Part shown: piece after piece, positions 30,694 to 37,247 of the stretch
How the letters are laid out: the number at the start of each line of letters is the position of its first letter
Position numbering within the stretch: position 1 is the stretch's first letter
Assembly: GCA_019310245.1 (NCBI GenBank)
Contig: JAFDER010000002.1
Location: 1 to 37,247 of the forward strand
DNA from: Deltaproteobacteria bacterium
GTDB taxonomy: Bacteria > Myxococcota_A > Polyangia > DRWM01
Length of the DNA: 37,247 nucleotides
Reading direction: 5' to 3'
Notes under the pieces: model-generated
Told to the model about the DNA's origin: nothing
Database searches by the model: none
What the model saw: the letters and a program-made list of their open reading frames with translations, nothing else
Program-made: the position numbers and the translations under genes

Positions 30694-32901
30694 GTGCGCG
30701 ACGATGACGAGAAGGTGACGCTTCAGCCTCCCCTCCCGGACTGGACGAGCGAGCTCAACGCGGAGCAGCGCGAGGCCGTTACCTGGGCGGACGGGCCGCT
30801 GGTGGTGTTCGCCGGTGCGGGAAGCGGCAAGACGCGCGTCATCACGTACCGCATCCTCCACCTGATCAGGGAACGATCGGTGAGACCCGCGCGCATCCTC
30901 GGGCTCACGTTCACGAACAAGGCAGCGGGCGAGATGCGCGAGCGGGTCAAGGCCCGCATGCCTGCCCACGAACGCCCCCCCCTGCTCGGAACGTTCCACG
31001 CCTTCTGCGCGCGGCTGCTCAGGATCCACGGCCAGCTCATCGGCATACCGAACACGTTCTCGATCTACGGGGAGAGGGACCAGATCGCGGTGCTGCGCAG
31101 CGTGATCGGCGAGCTGAACCTGGACGCGGCACGCTTCAACCCGAAGGCGATCAGGGGCCGGCTGGACGCCTTCAAGCGCGAGGGCGCGAAGGACGTCGAG
31201 GAGGAAGGCCGGGCACGGGGAGAGGAGGATGTCTTCGCCCGGATCCACCGGGCCTACGACGACCGCCTCGCCCGGCAGGGAGCGCTCGACTTCAATGATC
31301 TCCTGCTCAAGACCGTCGACCTGCTCGAGCAGGAGAAGTCCCTGAGAGACGGGCTGGCCCGGCGCTACGTCCACGTCCTCGTCGACGAGTTCCAGGACAC
31401 CAACCGCGTCCAGATGAGACTGCTCGAGCTCCTGGCGCCGCCGCCGGACGCCTCTCTGTGCGTCGTGGGTGACGACGACCAGTCCATCTACAGGTGGCGG
31501 GGAGCGAACGTGAGGAACATCCTGGACTTCACCAGGCTCTACCCGGCGGCTCACACGGTCAAGCTCGAGAGGAACTACCGATCGGTCGCGAACGTCCTCG
31601 AGGCCGCCCACGCCGTGATCGAGAAGAACCCCACGAGGGCCCCGAAGAAGCTCTGGACCGACAGGGGGGCAGGCGATCCGATCTCGGTCTACGTCGCCTC
31701 GTCCGAGGCGGACGAGGGCCGGTACGTGGCCCGCAGGGCGGGACGACTCCGGGATCGAGGCATCCCGCTCGCGCGCCAGGCGGTGCTCTACAGGATCCAC
31801 GCCCAGTCGCGCGCCATCGAGGAGGCGCTCCGCTCGGCAGGGCTCCCCTACCGCATCGTGGGAGGCACCCGCTTCTTCGACCGGGCCGAGATCCGCGACC
31901 TCGTGGCCTACCTGCGCCTGGCCCGGAACCCGTCCGACGACGTGGCCTTTCAGCGGGTCATGAACACTCCCCCGCGCGGCCTGGGCGCCCGGGCCCTCGA
32001 GGCCATCAGCGAGGAGGCCGGCCGCGGCTCGTCCTCCCTGTTCGAGGCGGCCCGCCGGCTCGCGGCCCGGTCCGAGACGCCGCGCAGACGAGCTTCCGCG
32101 CTCGAGGCACTCACGGCCTCGATCCGCGCGTGGCACGCGGCCTCGACGCACGAGCCGCCGTCCGGGATCCTGACGGACATCATCGAGAAGACATCGTTCC
32201 GCGACCACCTCGAGAAGACGCACGGCCGCGAGGCCGAGCCGCGGCTCCTCAACGTCCAGGAGCTCGAGGCGAGCATTCGCGAGTTCGAGACGGAGCAGAC
32301 CGACGCGAGCATGGAGGCCTTCCTCGAGCGCATCGCCCTGCACTCGGACGTCGACGAGCACGACGGGCAGGAGGACGCCATCGTGCTCATGACGGTCCAC
32401 TCGGCAAAGGGCCTGGAGTTCGATTCGGTGACCGTCACGGGGCTCGAGGAGGACCTGTTCCCCTACCAGAGCCGCGCGATGCGCGAGACGCTCGCGCCGC
32501 GTGAGCAGGACGAGGAGCTGTACGAGGAGCGCCGGCTGTTCTACGTGGCGGTCACCCGTGCGCGCACGCACCTCGCCCTGACCAGCTCGAGGAAGCGGAG
32601 GCTCTTCGGAGGATCGGCCAGGTACCGTGCCCCGTCGATCTTTCTCGACGACATCCCCGGGCGTCTGGTCCACGAGGAGAGCTGGATCCAGCACCGCGCG
32701 GGCACGGCCGGCGAACCGACCGGCGGGAAGGCCGGGCCGCCGCCGGTTGACGGCTCGCCGGCCGGCACATGGGTGAAGCATGCGCGGTTCGGAAAGGGCC
32801 GGGTCCTCAGGGTCGAGGAGGGGGTGAGGCGCAAGCTCGTCATCCGGTTCGAGGATGGACGCACGAGGAAGATCATCGAGGGCTTCGTCGAGCCCGCATG
32901 A
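30694..32901 (+). CDS. pcrA: SF1 DNA helicase, PcrA/UvrD family
   Basis: A 3'-5' helicase for repair and replication-fork maintenance, 735 aa. Motifs run in order: Walker A FAGAGSGKT (about 39-47), TFTNKAAGEMRERV, LGTFHAFCARLLR, VDEFQDTN, VGDDDQSIYRWRGA, LERNYRS, MTVHSAKGLEFDSVTVTGLEEDLFP and RRLFYVAVTRAR. The C-terminal Tudor-like segment (WVKHARFGKGRVLRVEEG ... GFVEPA) is the part that in PcrA/UvrD contacts RNA polymerase. GTG at 30694 is preferred; another GTG lies 7 codons on. The track's ORF starting at 30250 overlaps dppC in another frame. It could equally be named uvrD; PcrA and UvrD are not separable on motifs. Confidence 0.96.
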   Translation: MRDDDEKVTLQPPLPDWTSELNAEQREAVTWADGPLVVFAGAGSGKTRVITYRILHLIRERSVRPARILGLTFTNKAAGEMRERVKARMPAHERPPLLGTFHAFCARLLRIHGQLIGIPNTFSIYGERDQIAVLRSVIGELNLDAARFNPKAIRGRLDAFKREGAKDVEEEGRARGEEDVFARIHRAYDDRLARQGALDFNDLLLKTVDLLEQEKSLRDGLARRYVHVLVDEFQDTNRVQMRLLELLAPPPDASLCVVGDDDQSIYRWRGANVRNILDFTRLYPAAHTVKLERNYRSVANVLEAAHAVIEKNPTRAPKKLWTDRGAGDPISVYVASSEADEGRYVARRAGRLRDRGIPLARQAVLYRIHAQSRAIEEALRSAGLPYRIVGGTRFFDRAEIRDLVAYLRLARNPSDDVAFQRVMNTPPRGLGARALEAISEEAGRGSSSLFEAARRLAARSETPRRRASALEALTASIRAWHAASTHEPPSGILTDIIEKTSFRDHLEKTHGREAEPRLLNVQELEASIREFETEQTDASMEAFLERIALHSDVDEHDGQEDAIVLMTVHSAKGLEFDSVTVTGLEEDLFPYQSRAMRETLAPREQDEELYEERRLFYVAVTRARTHLALTSSRKRRLFGGSARYRAPSIFLDDIPGRLVHEESWIQHRAGTAGEPTGGKAGPPPVDGSPAGTWVKHARFGKGRVLRVEEGVRRKLVIRFEDGRTRKIIEGFVEPA

Positions 32902-32908
32902 GCCCTGC

Positions 32909-32937
32909 TTGAGCAGCACATCCGACTCAGTTATACT
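32909..32937 (+). promoter_or_regulatory. Candidate sigma70-type promoter of the TPR-PEGA gene
   Basis: TTGAGC (32909-32914), a 17-bp spacer and TATACT (32932-32937), followed by GGGAGG and the ATG at 32959. This is a conventional leader of about 14 nt plus a good Shine-Dalgarno site. Confidence 0.65.
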
Positions 32938-32958
32938 GTCGTCAAGGGAGGTTACCTG

Positions 32959-34017
32959 ATGAGTAGGATCCTGGCCGCACTGGCCATCGCCCTGTCCATC
33001 GCCGCCTACGGGGCATACGCGAGCGCCCAGGAGGTGAGCGACGCGGACAAGGCCAAGGCCAAGGAGCTGTTCATTGCGGGCGTCAAGCTCTTCAAGAAGG
33101 ACCAGCACGCCCAGGCACTCGAGAAGTTCCAGGCCTCCTACGAGCTCAGGCCCCACTGGCGGCTCCACCTGAACATCGGGCTGTGCTTCAAGGAGCTGTC
33201 CATGTACACGAAGGCGAAGGCCGAGTTCGACTCCTTCCTCCAGAAGGGGGCGGACAAAATGGACGATGCCGCCCTCGAACAGGTCTTCTCCGAGCTCGAG
33301 AAGCTCAAGGAGATCATCGCCGTGCTCAGCATCGACGTCCTGACCCCGGGCGCCACGGTGAAGCTCGACGGCAAGGAGGTGGGCACCTCGCCGATCCTGG
33401 GACCCATCGAGGTCAACCCCGGCTCGCACGTCCTCGAGGTGCTCATGGAGGGCCACGAGCCCTACAGGGTGGAGTTCCTCCTGTCCAAGGGCGAGCAGAA
33501 GGACTTCACCATGACGCTGGAGGCGCTGCCCGAGGAGAAGCCGGTCACGCCCGTCGGTCCCTTTCCCGAGGACGAGAAGAAGAAGACGCGCGGCAAGGCC
33601 GCACCGGCCTTCTGGGCCATGGGCGGGCTCACGCTCGCGCTCGCCGGCGGCGCGACCGCCATGGGAATCCTCACGATCAAGAAGAAGCAGGAGCTCGACG
33701 ACCTGGACGAGAGCACGCAGGACAGCTACCCCGGCGGCTACACCCCGGCGGGACATTCGGACTACCTCGACGAGCGCAAGGAGATCCAGGACGACGGCAA
33801 GCTCTTCGGCATCCTGACCACCTCCCTCATGGCCGCGGCCGGGGCCGCGCTCGTCGCCACGGTGGTGGCGGGCGTCATCACGCACCCGTTCGCCCCCAGG
33901 GAGGGGCAGCCGGAGGGCGAGCCGCCGCCCGAGACGGCAACGCCCGGCGTGGCCCTGCAGATCGCGCCCGTGCCGATCAACGACGGCGCCATGCTCATGG
34001 TCGGCGGCACCTTCTAG
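32959..34017 (+). CDS. Exported TPR-PEGA domain protein
   Basis: A 352-aa protein with a Sec signal peptide (MSRILAALAIALSIAAYGAYASA|QE). TPR-like helices (FKKDQHAQALEKFQASYELRPHW, then LNIGLCFKELSMYTKAKAEFDSFL) cover about 40-105. A PEGA domain follows (SIDVLTPGATVKLDGKEVGTSPILGPIEVNPGSHVLEVLMEGHEPY, 118-175), a beta-sandwich found in cell-surface proteins. Two hydrophobic segments follow (WAMGGLTLALAGGATAMGIL near 215, LTTSLMAAAGAALVATVVAGVI near 290), so it may sit in the inner membrane. TPR-PEGA proteins of this build are frequent in myxobacteria and are usually uncharacterised. The start is fixed by GGGAGG 7 nt upstream. Confidence 0.88.
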   Translation: MSRILAALAIALSIAAYGAYASAQEVSDADKAKAKELFIAGVKLFKKDQHAQALEKFQASYELRPHWRLHLNIGLCFKELSMYTKAKAEFDSFLQKGADKMDDAALEQVFSELEKLKEIIAVLSIDVLTPGATVKLDGKEVGTSPILGPIEVNPGSHVLEVLMEGHEPYRVEFLLSKGEQKDFTMTLEALPEEKPVTPVGPFPEDEKKKTRGKAAPAFWAMGGLTLALAGGATAMGILTIKKKQELDDLDESTQDSYPGGYTPAGHSDYLDERKEIQDDGKLFGILTTSLMAAAGAALVATVVAGVITHPFAPREGQPEGEPPPETATPGVALQIAPVPINDGAMLMVGGTF

Positions 34018-34049
34018 CCCCGGACCGCCCCGCGCCTGATAGCCGGGGC
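34017..34049 (+). terminator. Possible stem-loop after the TPR-PEGA gene
   Basis: GCCCCGG (34017-34023) pairs with CCGGGGC (34043-34049) across a 19-nt loop. The stem starts at the last base of the stop codon. No T-run follows, so terminator function is tentative. Confidence 0.3.
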
Positions 34050-34109
34050 CCTTCGACAGGCTCAGGGCAGCGGGAATGTCAGGGCAGCGGGAGGCTCAGG
34101 GCAACGGAG
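34050..34109. repeat. CTTCGACAGGCTCAGGGC element followed by three 17-bp tandem repeats
   Basis: CCCTTCGACAGGCTCAGGGC leads into units at 34059-34075 (GGCTCAGGGCAGCGGGA), 34076-34092 (ATGTCAGGGCAGCGGGA) and 34093-34109 (GGCTCAGGGCAACGGAG). The motif begins as an imperfect palindrome (GCCCT/AGGGC ends) of the kind seen as dispersed intergenic repeats in many environmental genomes, by memory. It lies between two convergent genes. Confidence 0.75.
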
Positions 34110-34121
34110 GGAGGGCTGCCC

Positions 34122-35354
34122 CTAGCGGGAAAGCTTGGTGGCGGCCCACGCGATGATGTGCCGCGCCAGCTCCGGCTTCACGGCGGGACCCACCTCGATG
34201 GGCTTGGAACGCGGCGCCACGAGGGTCACCTTGCCCTCTTTTGTGCCCAGGTTCTCGGAGGCCACGTTGGAGACCACGAGGTCGCAACCCTTCCTGCGGA
34301 TCTTCTCGCGCGCGGCGTCCACGGCCCGCGCGGCGTCTGTCTCCAGGCTGAAGCCCACGAGCAGGGGTCGGTCCCCCTTGCGCCGCGCGGCGCAGTCGGC
34401 GAGGATGTCTTGCGTGCGGATGAAGTGCATCTGCAGCGTGTCGCCGGTCTCCTCCTTGCGCAGCTTGCCCTCGGAAACGCTCCTCGGCCGGTAGTCGGCA
34501 ACCGCTGCGGCCATGAACACGACGTCCATTCGCTCGAGCCTCTCGCTCACGGCCGCGTGCATCTGCTCCGTGGTTCGTACGGGGATCACCTTGACACCGG
34601 GCGGATCGTCCACGTACACGGGCCCGCGCACGAGCGTGACCGATGCACCCTCGGCGGCGGCCTCGGCGGCGATGGCGTGGCCCATCCGGCCGCTGGAGCG
34701 GTTCGTGATCACGCGCACGGGATCGAGAGGCTCCTCTGTCGGGCCGGAGGTGACGAGCACGCGCCGTCCCCTCAGGATCCCGTCGCGCTTGAGCAGACCG
34801 AGCGCGAAGCGCGCGATGTCGTCGGGCTCGGCCATGCGGCCCGGGCCCGTCCACCCGCAGGCCAGATCGCCCTCGAGCGGGCCAATCTGGTGAATCCTAC
34901 CGTAGCCCTTGAGCACGGCGAGGTTGCGCTGCGTGGCCGGGTGCTCCCACATCCGCGTGTTCATGGCCGGCGCGATCACGACCGACGCGCGGGTGACGAG
35001 CATCATGGCGCCGAGCAGGTCGTCGGCACGACCCTCGGCCGAGCGGGCGAGAAAGTCGGCGGTCGCGGGCGCCACGACGAACAGGTCCGCCTCCTCAGCC
35101 TGGGTCACGTGGGCAACGGCCCCGGCATCGCCGCCTTCGAACATGTCCGTGAGCACGGGACGGCCCGACACGGCAGAAAAGGTCAGCGGCGTGACGAAGC
35201 GCCGGGCGGCCTCGGTCATCACGACGCGCACATCGGCCTCCGCGGACAGGAGCCTCACGATCTGCGGCGACTTGTAGGCGGCGATCCCTCCGGTCACACC
35301 GAGAACGATCCTGGGCCTGTCACCAGTTGGCGATGATCTTCTGATATTTTCCAT
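34122..35354 (-). CDS. coaBC: Bifunctional phosphopantothenoylcysteine decarboxylase/phosphopantothenate-cysteine ligase
   Basis: The enzyme carries out two steps of coenzyme A synthesis from 4'-phosphopantothenate. The N-terminal CoaC flavoprotein domain has IVLGVTGGIAAYKSPQIVRLL, HVTQAEEADLFVVAPATADFLA, PAMNTRMWEHPATQRNL and LACGWTGPGRMAEP. The C-terminal CoaB domain has VLVTSGPTEEPLDPVRVITNRSSGRMG, MAAAVADYRP and VGFSLET. From ATG at 35354 it is 410 aa, close to the usual 400; a second ATG two codons earlier (35360) is equally possible. Either start overlaps the end of the vanW-family gene by 35-41 bp. No strong ribosome site precedes either ATG, so the start is the least certain part. The track's 597-aa ORF is not used. 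Confidence 0.95.
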   Translation of the reverse strand: MENIRRSSPTGDRPRIVLGVTGGIAAYKSPQIVRLLSAEADVRVVMTEAARRFVTPLTFSAVSGRPVLTDMFEGGDAGAVAHVTQAEEADLFVVAPATADFLARSAEGRADDLLGAMMLVTRASVVIAPAMNTRMWEHPATQRNLAVLKGYGRIHQIGPLEGDLACGWTGPGRMAEPDDIARFALGLLKRDGILRGRRVLVTSGPTEEPLDPVRVITNRSSGRMGHAIAAEAAAEGASVTLVRGPVYVDDPPGVKVIPVRTTEQMHAAVSERLERMDVVFMAAAVADYRPRSVSEGKLRKEETGDTLQMHFIRTQDILADCAARRKGDRPLLVGFSLETDAARAVDAAREKIRRKGCDLVVSNVASENLGTKEGKVTLVAPRSKPIEVGPAVKPELARHIIAWAATKLSR

Positions 35355-36777
35355 TTTCATCCATGTAGAATTTGATTCTCTTGTCCGCCTGGTAGGGCTT
35401 GTGCGTGTCGCCGGGGGGAGGAGTGAAGCCCTTGGTGGACAGGCTCTTGTTCGTTCCCACCTCGACGAGCTGGGGGGTGGGCGGATAGACGTCCTCGGTG
35501 ACCTCCCGCCAGGCACGGCTCCCCTCCCACTGGATGCGATAGCGCCTGACGCGGTAGCCGTCAACACCGAGCTGCACGACCACGCGCACTCCGGCCGGCC
35601 AGTCCTGCTTCTCGACGATCTTCTCCTTGTACGGCGTTCGCTGGGTGATGCGGCGCACGAAGTGCACCATGCGATCGCGAGCGCGGCCCAGGATCTCGAC
35701 GCGCATCTTCCCGTCACCGACGACGTAGTGGATGACCACGGGGAAGTCGTGGGGGTTGCGCATGCGCAGGTTGACCTCGGGGTACGAGACGGTCGCATCC
35801 AGGCCCAGCAGGATGTAGCCCGAGGGCCTCGAGTGCGGCCTCCTGCCGAGGATCTCGAGCCCCGCGAAGAAGGAGGCCGCGTAGAGGGTGCTCGCGGTCT
35901 GGCAGGTCCCACCACCCGGCGTGGGCACGAGGACGCCGGCCTCGATCGTGGGCGCCAGCCGGAAGCCCCTGGCCTCGCTGCGCTCCCCCAGGACCTCGTT
36001 GAAGTCGAGCGTCTCGCCCGGACCGATGATCGTGCCGTCGAGGAGATCGCCGCCCAGCTCGAGGTTGTGGTTGCGATCCCAGCACCTCTTCATCAGGCAG
36101 TACGGCGTCTCGAACCACGCGAGCACCGTGCTGATGTCCACGTCCTCGAGCTCGGCGGTGGTGGACTCCGGCGCGAGGACCACGCGAGCCAGCTCCACGG
36201 ACTGGCCGCCCGCATTGAGGGCCTGCTCGAGCTTGTGCAGGGTCTCGTCCACCATCAGCAGCCGACCGTCCTCGTGGGGGATGATCTTGCGCGTCTCCAT
36301 GTCCAGCCGGGCGGGCGCGGGATCCCGATCATAGGCGTACTTGATGGAGAGGACGCTCTGGCGGGCGAGATCTGGATCGAGCCTCACCGGCAGGCCGAGA
36401 CGGACCTGCTCGAGCGTGGACTCCTCGTGCGATCGCAGGAACGCATCCAGGTCCGTGCGGTGGGTGACAAGGTACCTGATCCTGCGCTCCAGCATCCCGT
36501 AATCCACGTAGGCACCCAGCTCGCGGCGCTCGACGGAGCTCTCGAACTCCCCGTCGCTCAGGATCACCGTGCCGCGCAGGTACTCGCGGCCGATGCGCGC
36601 GAGCTGCGGATGGAGCGGCACGTCATAGCTCACCGGGACGTCGGCGACCGTGATCCCGGGAAGGGGCACGTCCGACCGGCCGGGCTGGTACAGCAGCGTC
36701 ACGCCCAGGACGACCCCGGTCAGCAGATAGGCGGCGCCGATGCCCAGGAGCACCGGGATGCGGAGGGATCTCGTCAT
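35320..36777 (-). CDS. VanW family protein with N-terminal membrane anchor
   Basis: A 485-aa protein with one transmembrane helix at about 7-28 (IPVLLGIGAAYLLTGVVLGVTLL). A peptidoglycan-binding-4-like region lies around residues 60-200. The VanW domain follows: NHNLELGGDLLDGTIIGPGETLDFNEVLGERSEARGF, VPTPGGGTCQTASTLYAASFFAGLEI, RRPHSRPSGYILLGLDATVSYPEVNLRMRN. It is anchored facing the periplasm and probably touches peptidoglycan; the VanW role in general is not known. ATG at 36777 opens MTRSLRIPVLLGIGAAYLL. It has a TTGACA-N17-TACACT promoter and no clear Shine-Dalgarno site. coaBC begins inside its 3' end. Confidence 0.9.
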   Translation of the reverse strand: MTRSLRIPVLLGIGAAYLLTGVVLGVTLLYQPGRSDVPLPGITVADVPVSYDVPLHPQLARIGREYLRGTVILSDGEFESSVERRELGAYVDYGMLERRIRYLVTHRTDLDAFLRSHEESTLEQVRLGLPVRLDPDLARQSVLSIKYAYDRDPAPARLDMETRKIIPHEDGRLLMVDETLHKLEQALNAGGQSVELARVVLAPESTTAELEDVDISTVLAWFETPYCLMKRCWDRNHNLELGGDLLDGTIIGPGETLDFNEVLGERSEARGFRLAPTIEAGVLVPTPGGGTCQTASTLYAASFFAGLEILGRRPHSRPSGYILLGLDATVSYPEVNLRMRNPHDFPVVIHYVVGDGKMRVEILGRARDRMVHFVRRITQRTPYKEKIVEKQDWPAGVRVVVQLGVDGYRVRRYRIQWEGSRAWREVTEDVYPPTPQLVEVGTNKSLSTKGFTPPPGDTHKPYQADKRIKFYMDENGKYQKIIANW

Positions 36778-36793
36778 GTGAACCCAGCGAGCC

Positions 36794-36822
36794 AGTGTAG
36801 AAACGCGACCTTAGGCTGTCAA
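36794..36822 (-). promoter_or_regulatory. Candidate sigma70-type promoter of the VanW gene
   Basis: Minus-strand TTGACA (36822-36817), a 17-bp spacer and TACACT (36799-36794). The -10 ends 16 nt before the ATG, predicting a leader of about 9-10 nt without a Shine-Dalgarno site. Confidence 0.6.
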
Positions 36823-36844
36823 GAAAGGCGCGGCCCGGCTCCGA

Positions 36845-37247
36845 TCACTCGGTGAAGTCCACGACGTTTGAGTAGACCGTGGGGATCCCCCGCAGGTTGA
36901 ACTCCTGCTGGGCCTTGGTGACCTTCTGGCTCGAGACCTGCAGGAGGTACTTGTGGTTCGCCTTGAACTCGGGCCTGTAGATCTTGATGTTCTGCATGAG
37001 GATCTTGTCCCCCTTCTTGTAGAGCATCATGGCAAAGGAGTTCACGTGGTGCCTGGGGAAGACCTCGACGTCGTAGAAGCTGATCGTGAGCTCGAGGTCG
37101 TTGAGCGGCTTCTTGAGGTGGATGCAGATGTGGAAGTGCCAGCCGGACTCCTTCTTAGTGCACTTCTCGTGGCACTTGGCGTTCTTCTCCTCGCTCCCTT
37201 CTTCGGTGCACCTCTTGTCGCACTTCGCCTTGACCTCATCGGTGTCC
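36845..37247 (-). CDS. Unrecognised Cys-containing protein, C-terminal 133 residues (5' end outside window)
   Basis: The frame is open from the window edge to TGA at 36845. The ORF track reports only the last 66 codons from GTG 37045, with an unrelated frame covering part of the rest. The full visible translation starts (codon 37246) DTDEVKAKCDKRCTEEGSEEKNAK and continues CHEKCTKKESGWHFHICIHLKKPLNDLELTISFYDVEVFPRHHVNSFAMMLYKKG and ends GIPTVYSNVVDFTE. Paired cysteines C-x3-C occur twice (CDKRC, CHEKC). The rest is a beta-rich soluble domain I cannot name. With no start visible, a signal peptide cannot be judged. It is immediately upstream of the VanW gene on the same strand, but that gene has its own promoter. 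Confidence 0.75.
   Translation of the reverse strand, partial: DTDEVKAKCDKRCTEEGSEEKNAKCHEKCTKKESGWHFHICIHLKKPLNDLELTISFYDVEVFPRHHVNSFAMMLYKKGDKILMQNIKIYRPEFKANHKYLLQVSSQKVTKAQQEFNLRGIPTVYSNVVDFTE

Noticed and set aside
30631-33885. 1084-aa minus-strand ORF antisense to the helicase and PEGA genes
   Set aside because: It is fully antisense to well-recognised genes, has Arg/Leu/Gly/Val-rich composition without motifs, and long antisense frames are expected in DNA with high third-position GC.
1-37247. CRISPR, toxin-antitoxin, restriction or other defence system
   Set aside because: I scanned for regular short repeats and for small paired genes with typical motifs and found none.

Overview
The window is a high-GC bacterial chromosome segment with 25 protein-coding genes, 23 complete and one cut by each window edge, packed tightly on both strands. 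I see no rRNA, tRNA, CRISPR array, phage or insertion sequence. The best guess for the host is a myxobacterium-like or other deltaproteobacterium-grade lineage (Myxococcota or a neighbour). This rests on a Cys-rich lipoprotein with an Asp/Thr/Pro linker, a giant TPR protein with acidic and proline-rich tails, a TPR-PEGA envelope protein and a regulator joining an excisionase-like DNA-binding domain to a receiver-like domain. This is inference from gene style, not a phylogeny.

Layout. 1-4246 (minus): tatA, a class I aminotransferase, an 820-aa membrane-anchored protein of unknown role, and the 5' end of a WYL-type regulator. 4359-7331 (plus): nadE, an Smr-domain protein, then a Cys-rich lipoprotein with its own promoter. 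7368-9695 (minus): the HTH/receiver-like regulator behind an AT-rich upstream island, murG, and a FmdB-type zinc ribbon. 9788-15507 (plus): lon, a multi-pass membrane HExxH metallopeptidase-like/TPR protein, and obgE. 15644-19935 (minus): carA-carB. 20009-21639 (plus): a GHL10-type lipoprotein glycosidase and a small unknown gene. 21640-28737 (minus): a 1789-aa TPR protein, map and queG. 28866-34017 (plus): two Dpp/Opp-type permeases, a PcrA/UvrD helicase and a TPR-PEGA protein. 34122-37247 (minus): a 3'-truncated-looking but actually 5'-cut unknown Cys-containing gene at the window edge, a VanW protein and coaBC.

Most genes are housekeeping: NAD synthesis, pyrimidine/arginine precursor, CoA and queuosine synthesis, peptidoglycan precursor, protein export, proteolysis, N-terminal processing, ribosome assembly and DNA repair. 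Translational coupling is common, with six 4-bp start/stop overlaps (GTGA or ATGA).

The most interesting non-gene pattern is at the promoters. Several genes without a convincing Shine-Dalgarno site (nadE, the TPR gene, the GHL10 gene, murG, fmdB, perhaps the helicase) have a -10-like hexamer ending only 6-9 nt before the start codon, which predicts leaderless mRNAs. Genes with a clear GGAGG have their promoter further upstream or are inside operons. The fmdB/lon intergenic region carries two divergent promoters whose -35 boxes form a perfect 7-bp inverted repeat. I did not find an obvious new defence or biosynthetic system. The least explained proteins are the 820-aa toroid-like protein, the lon-linked membrane peptidase and the HTH/receiver-like regulator.
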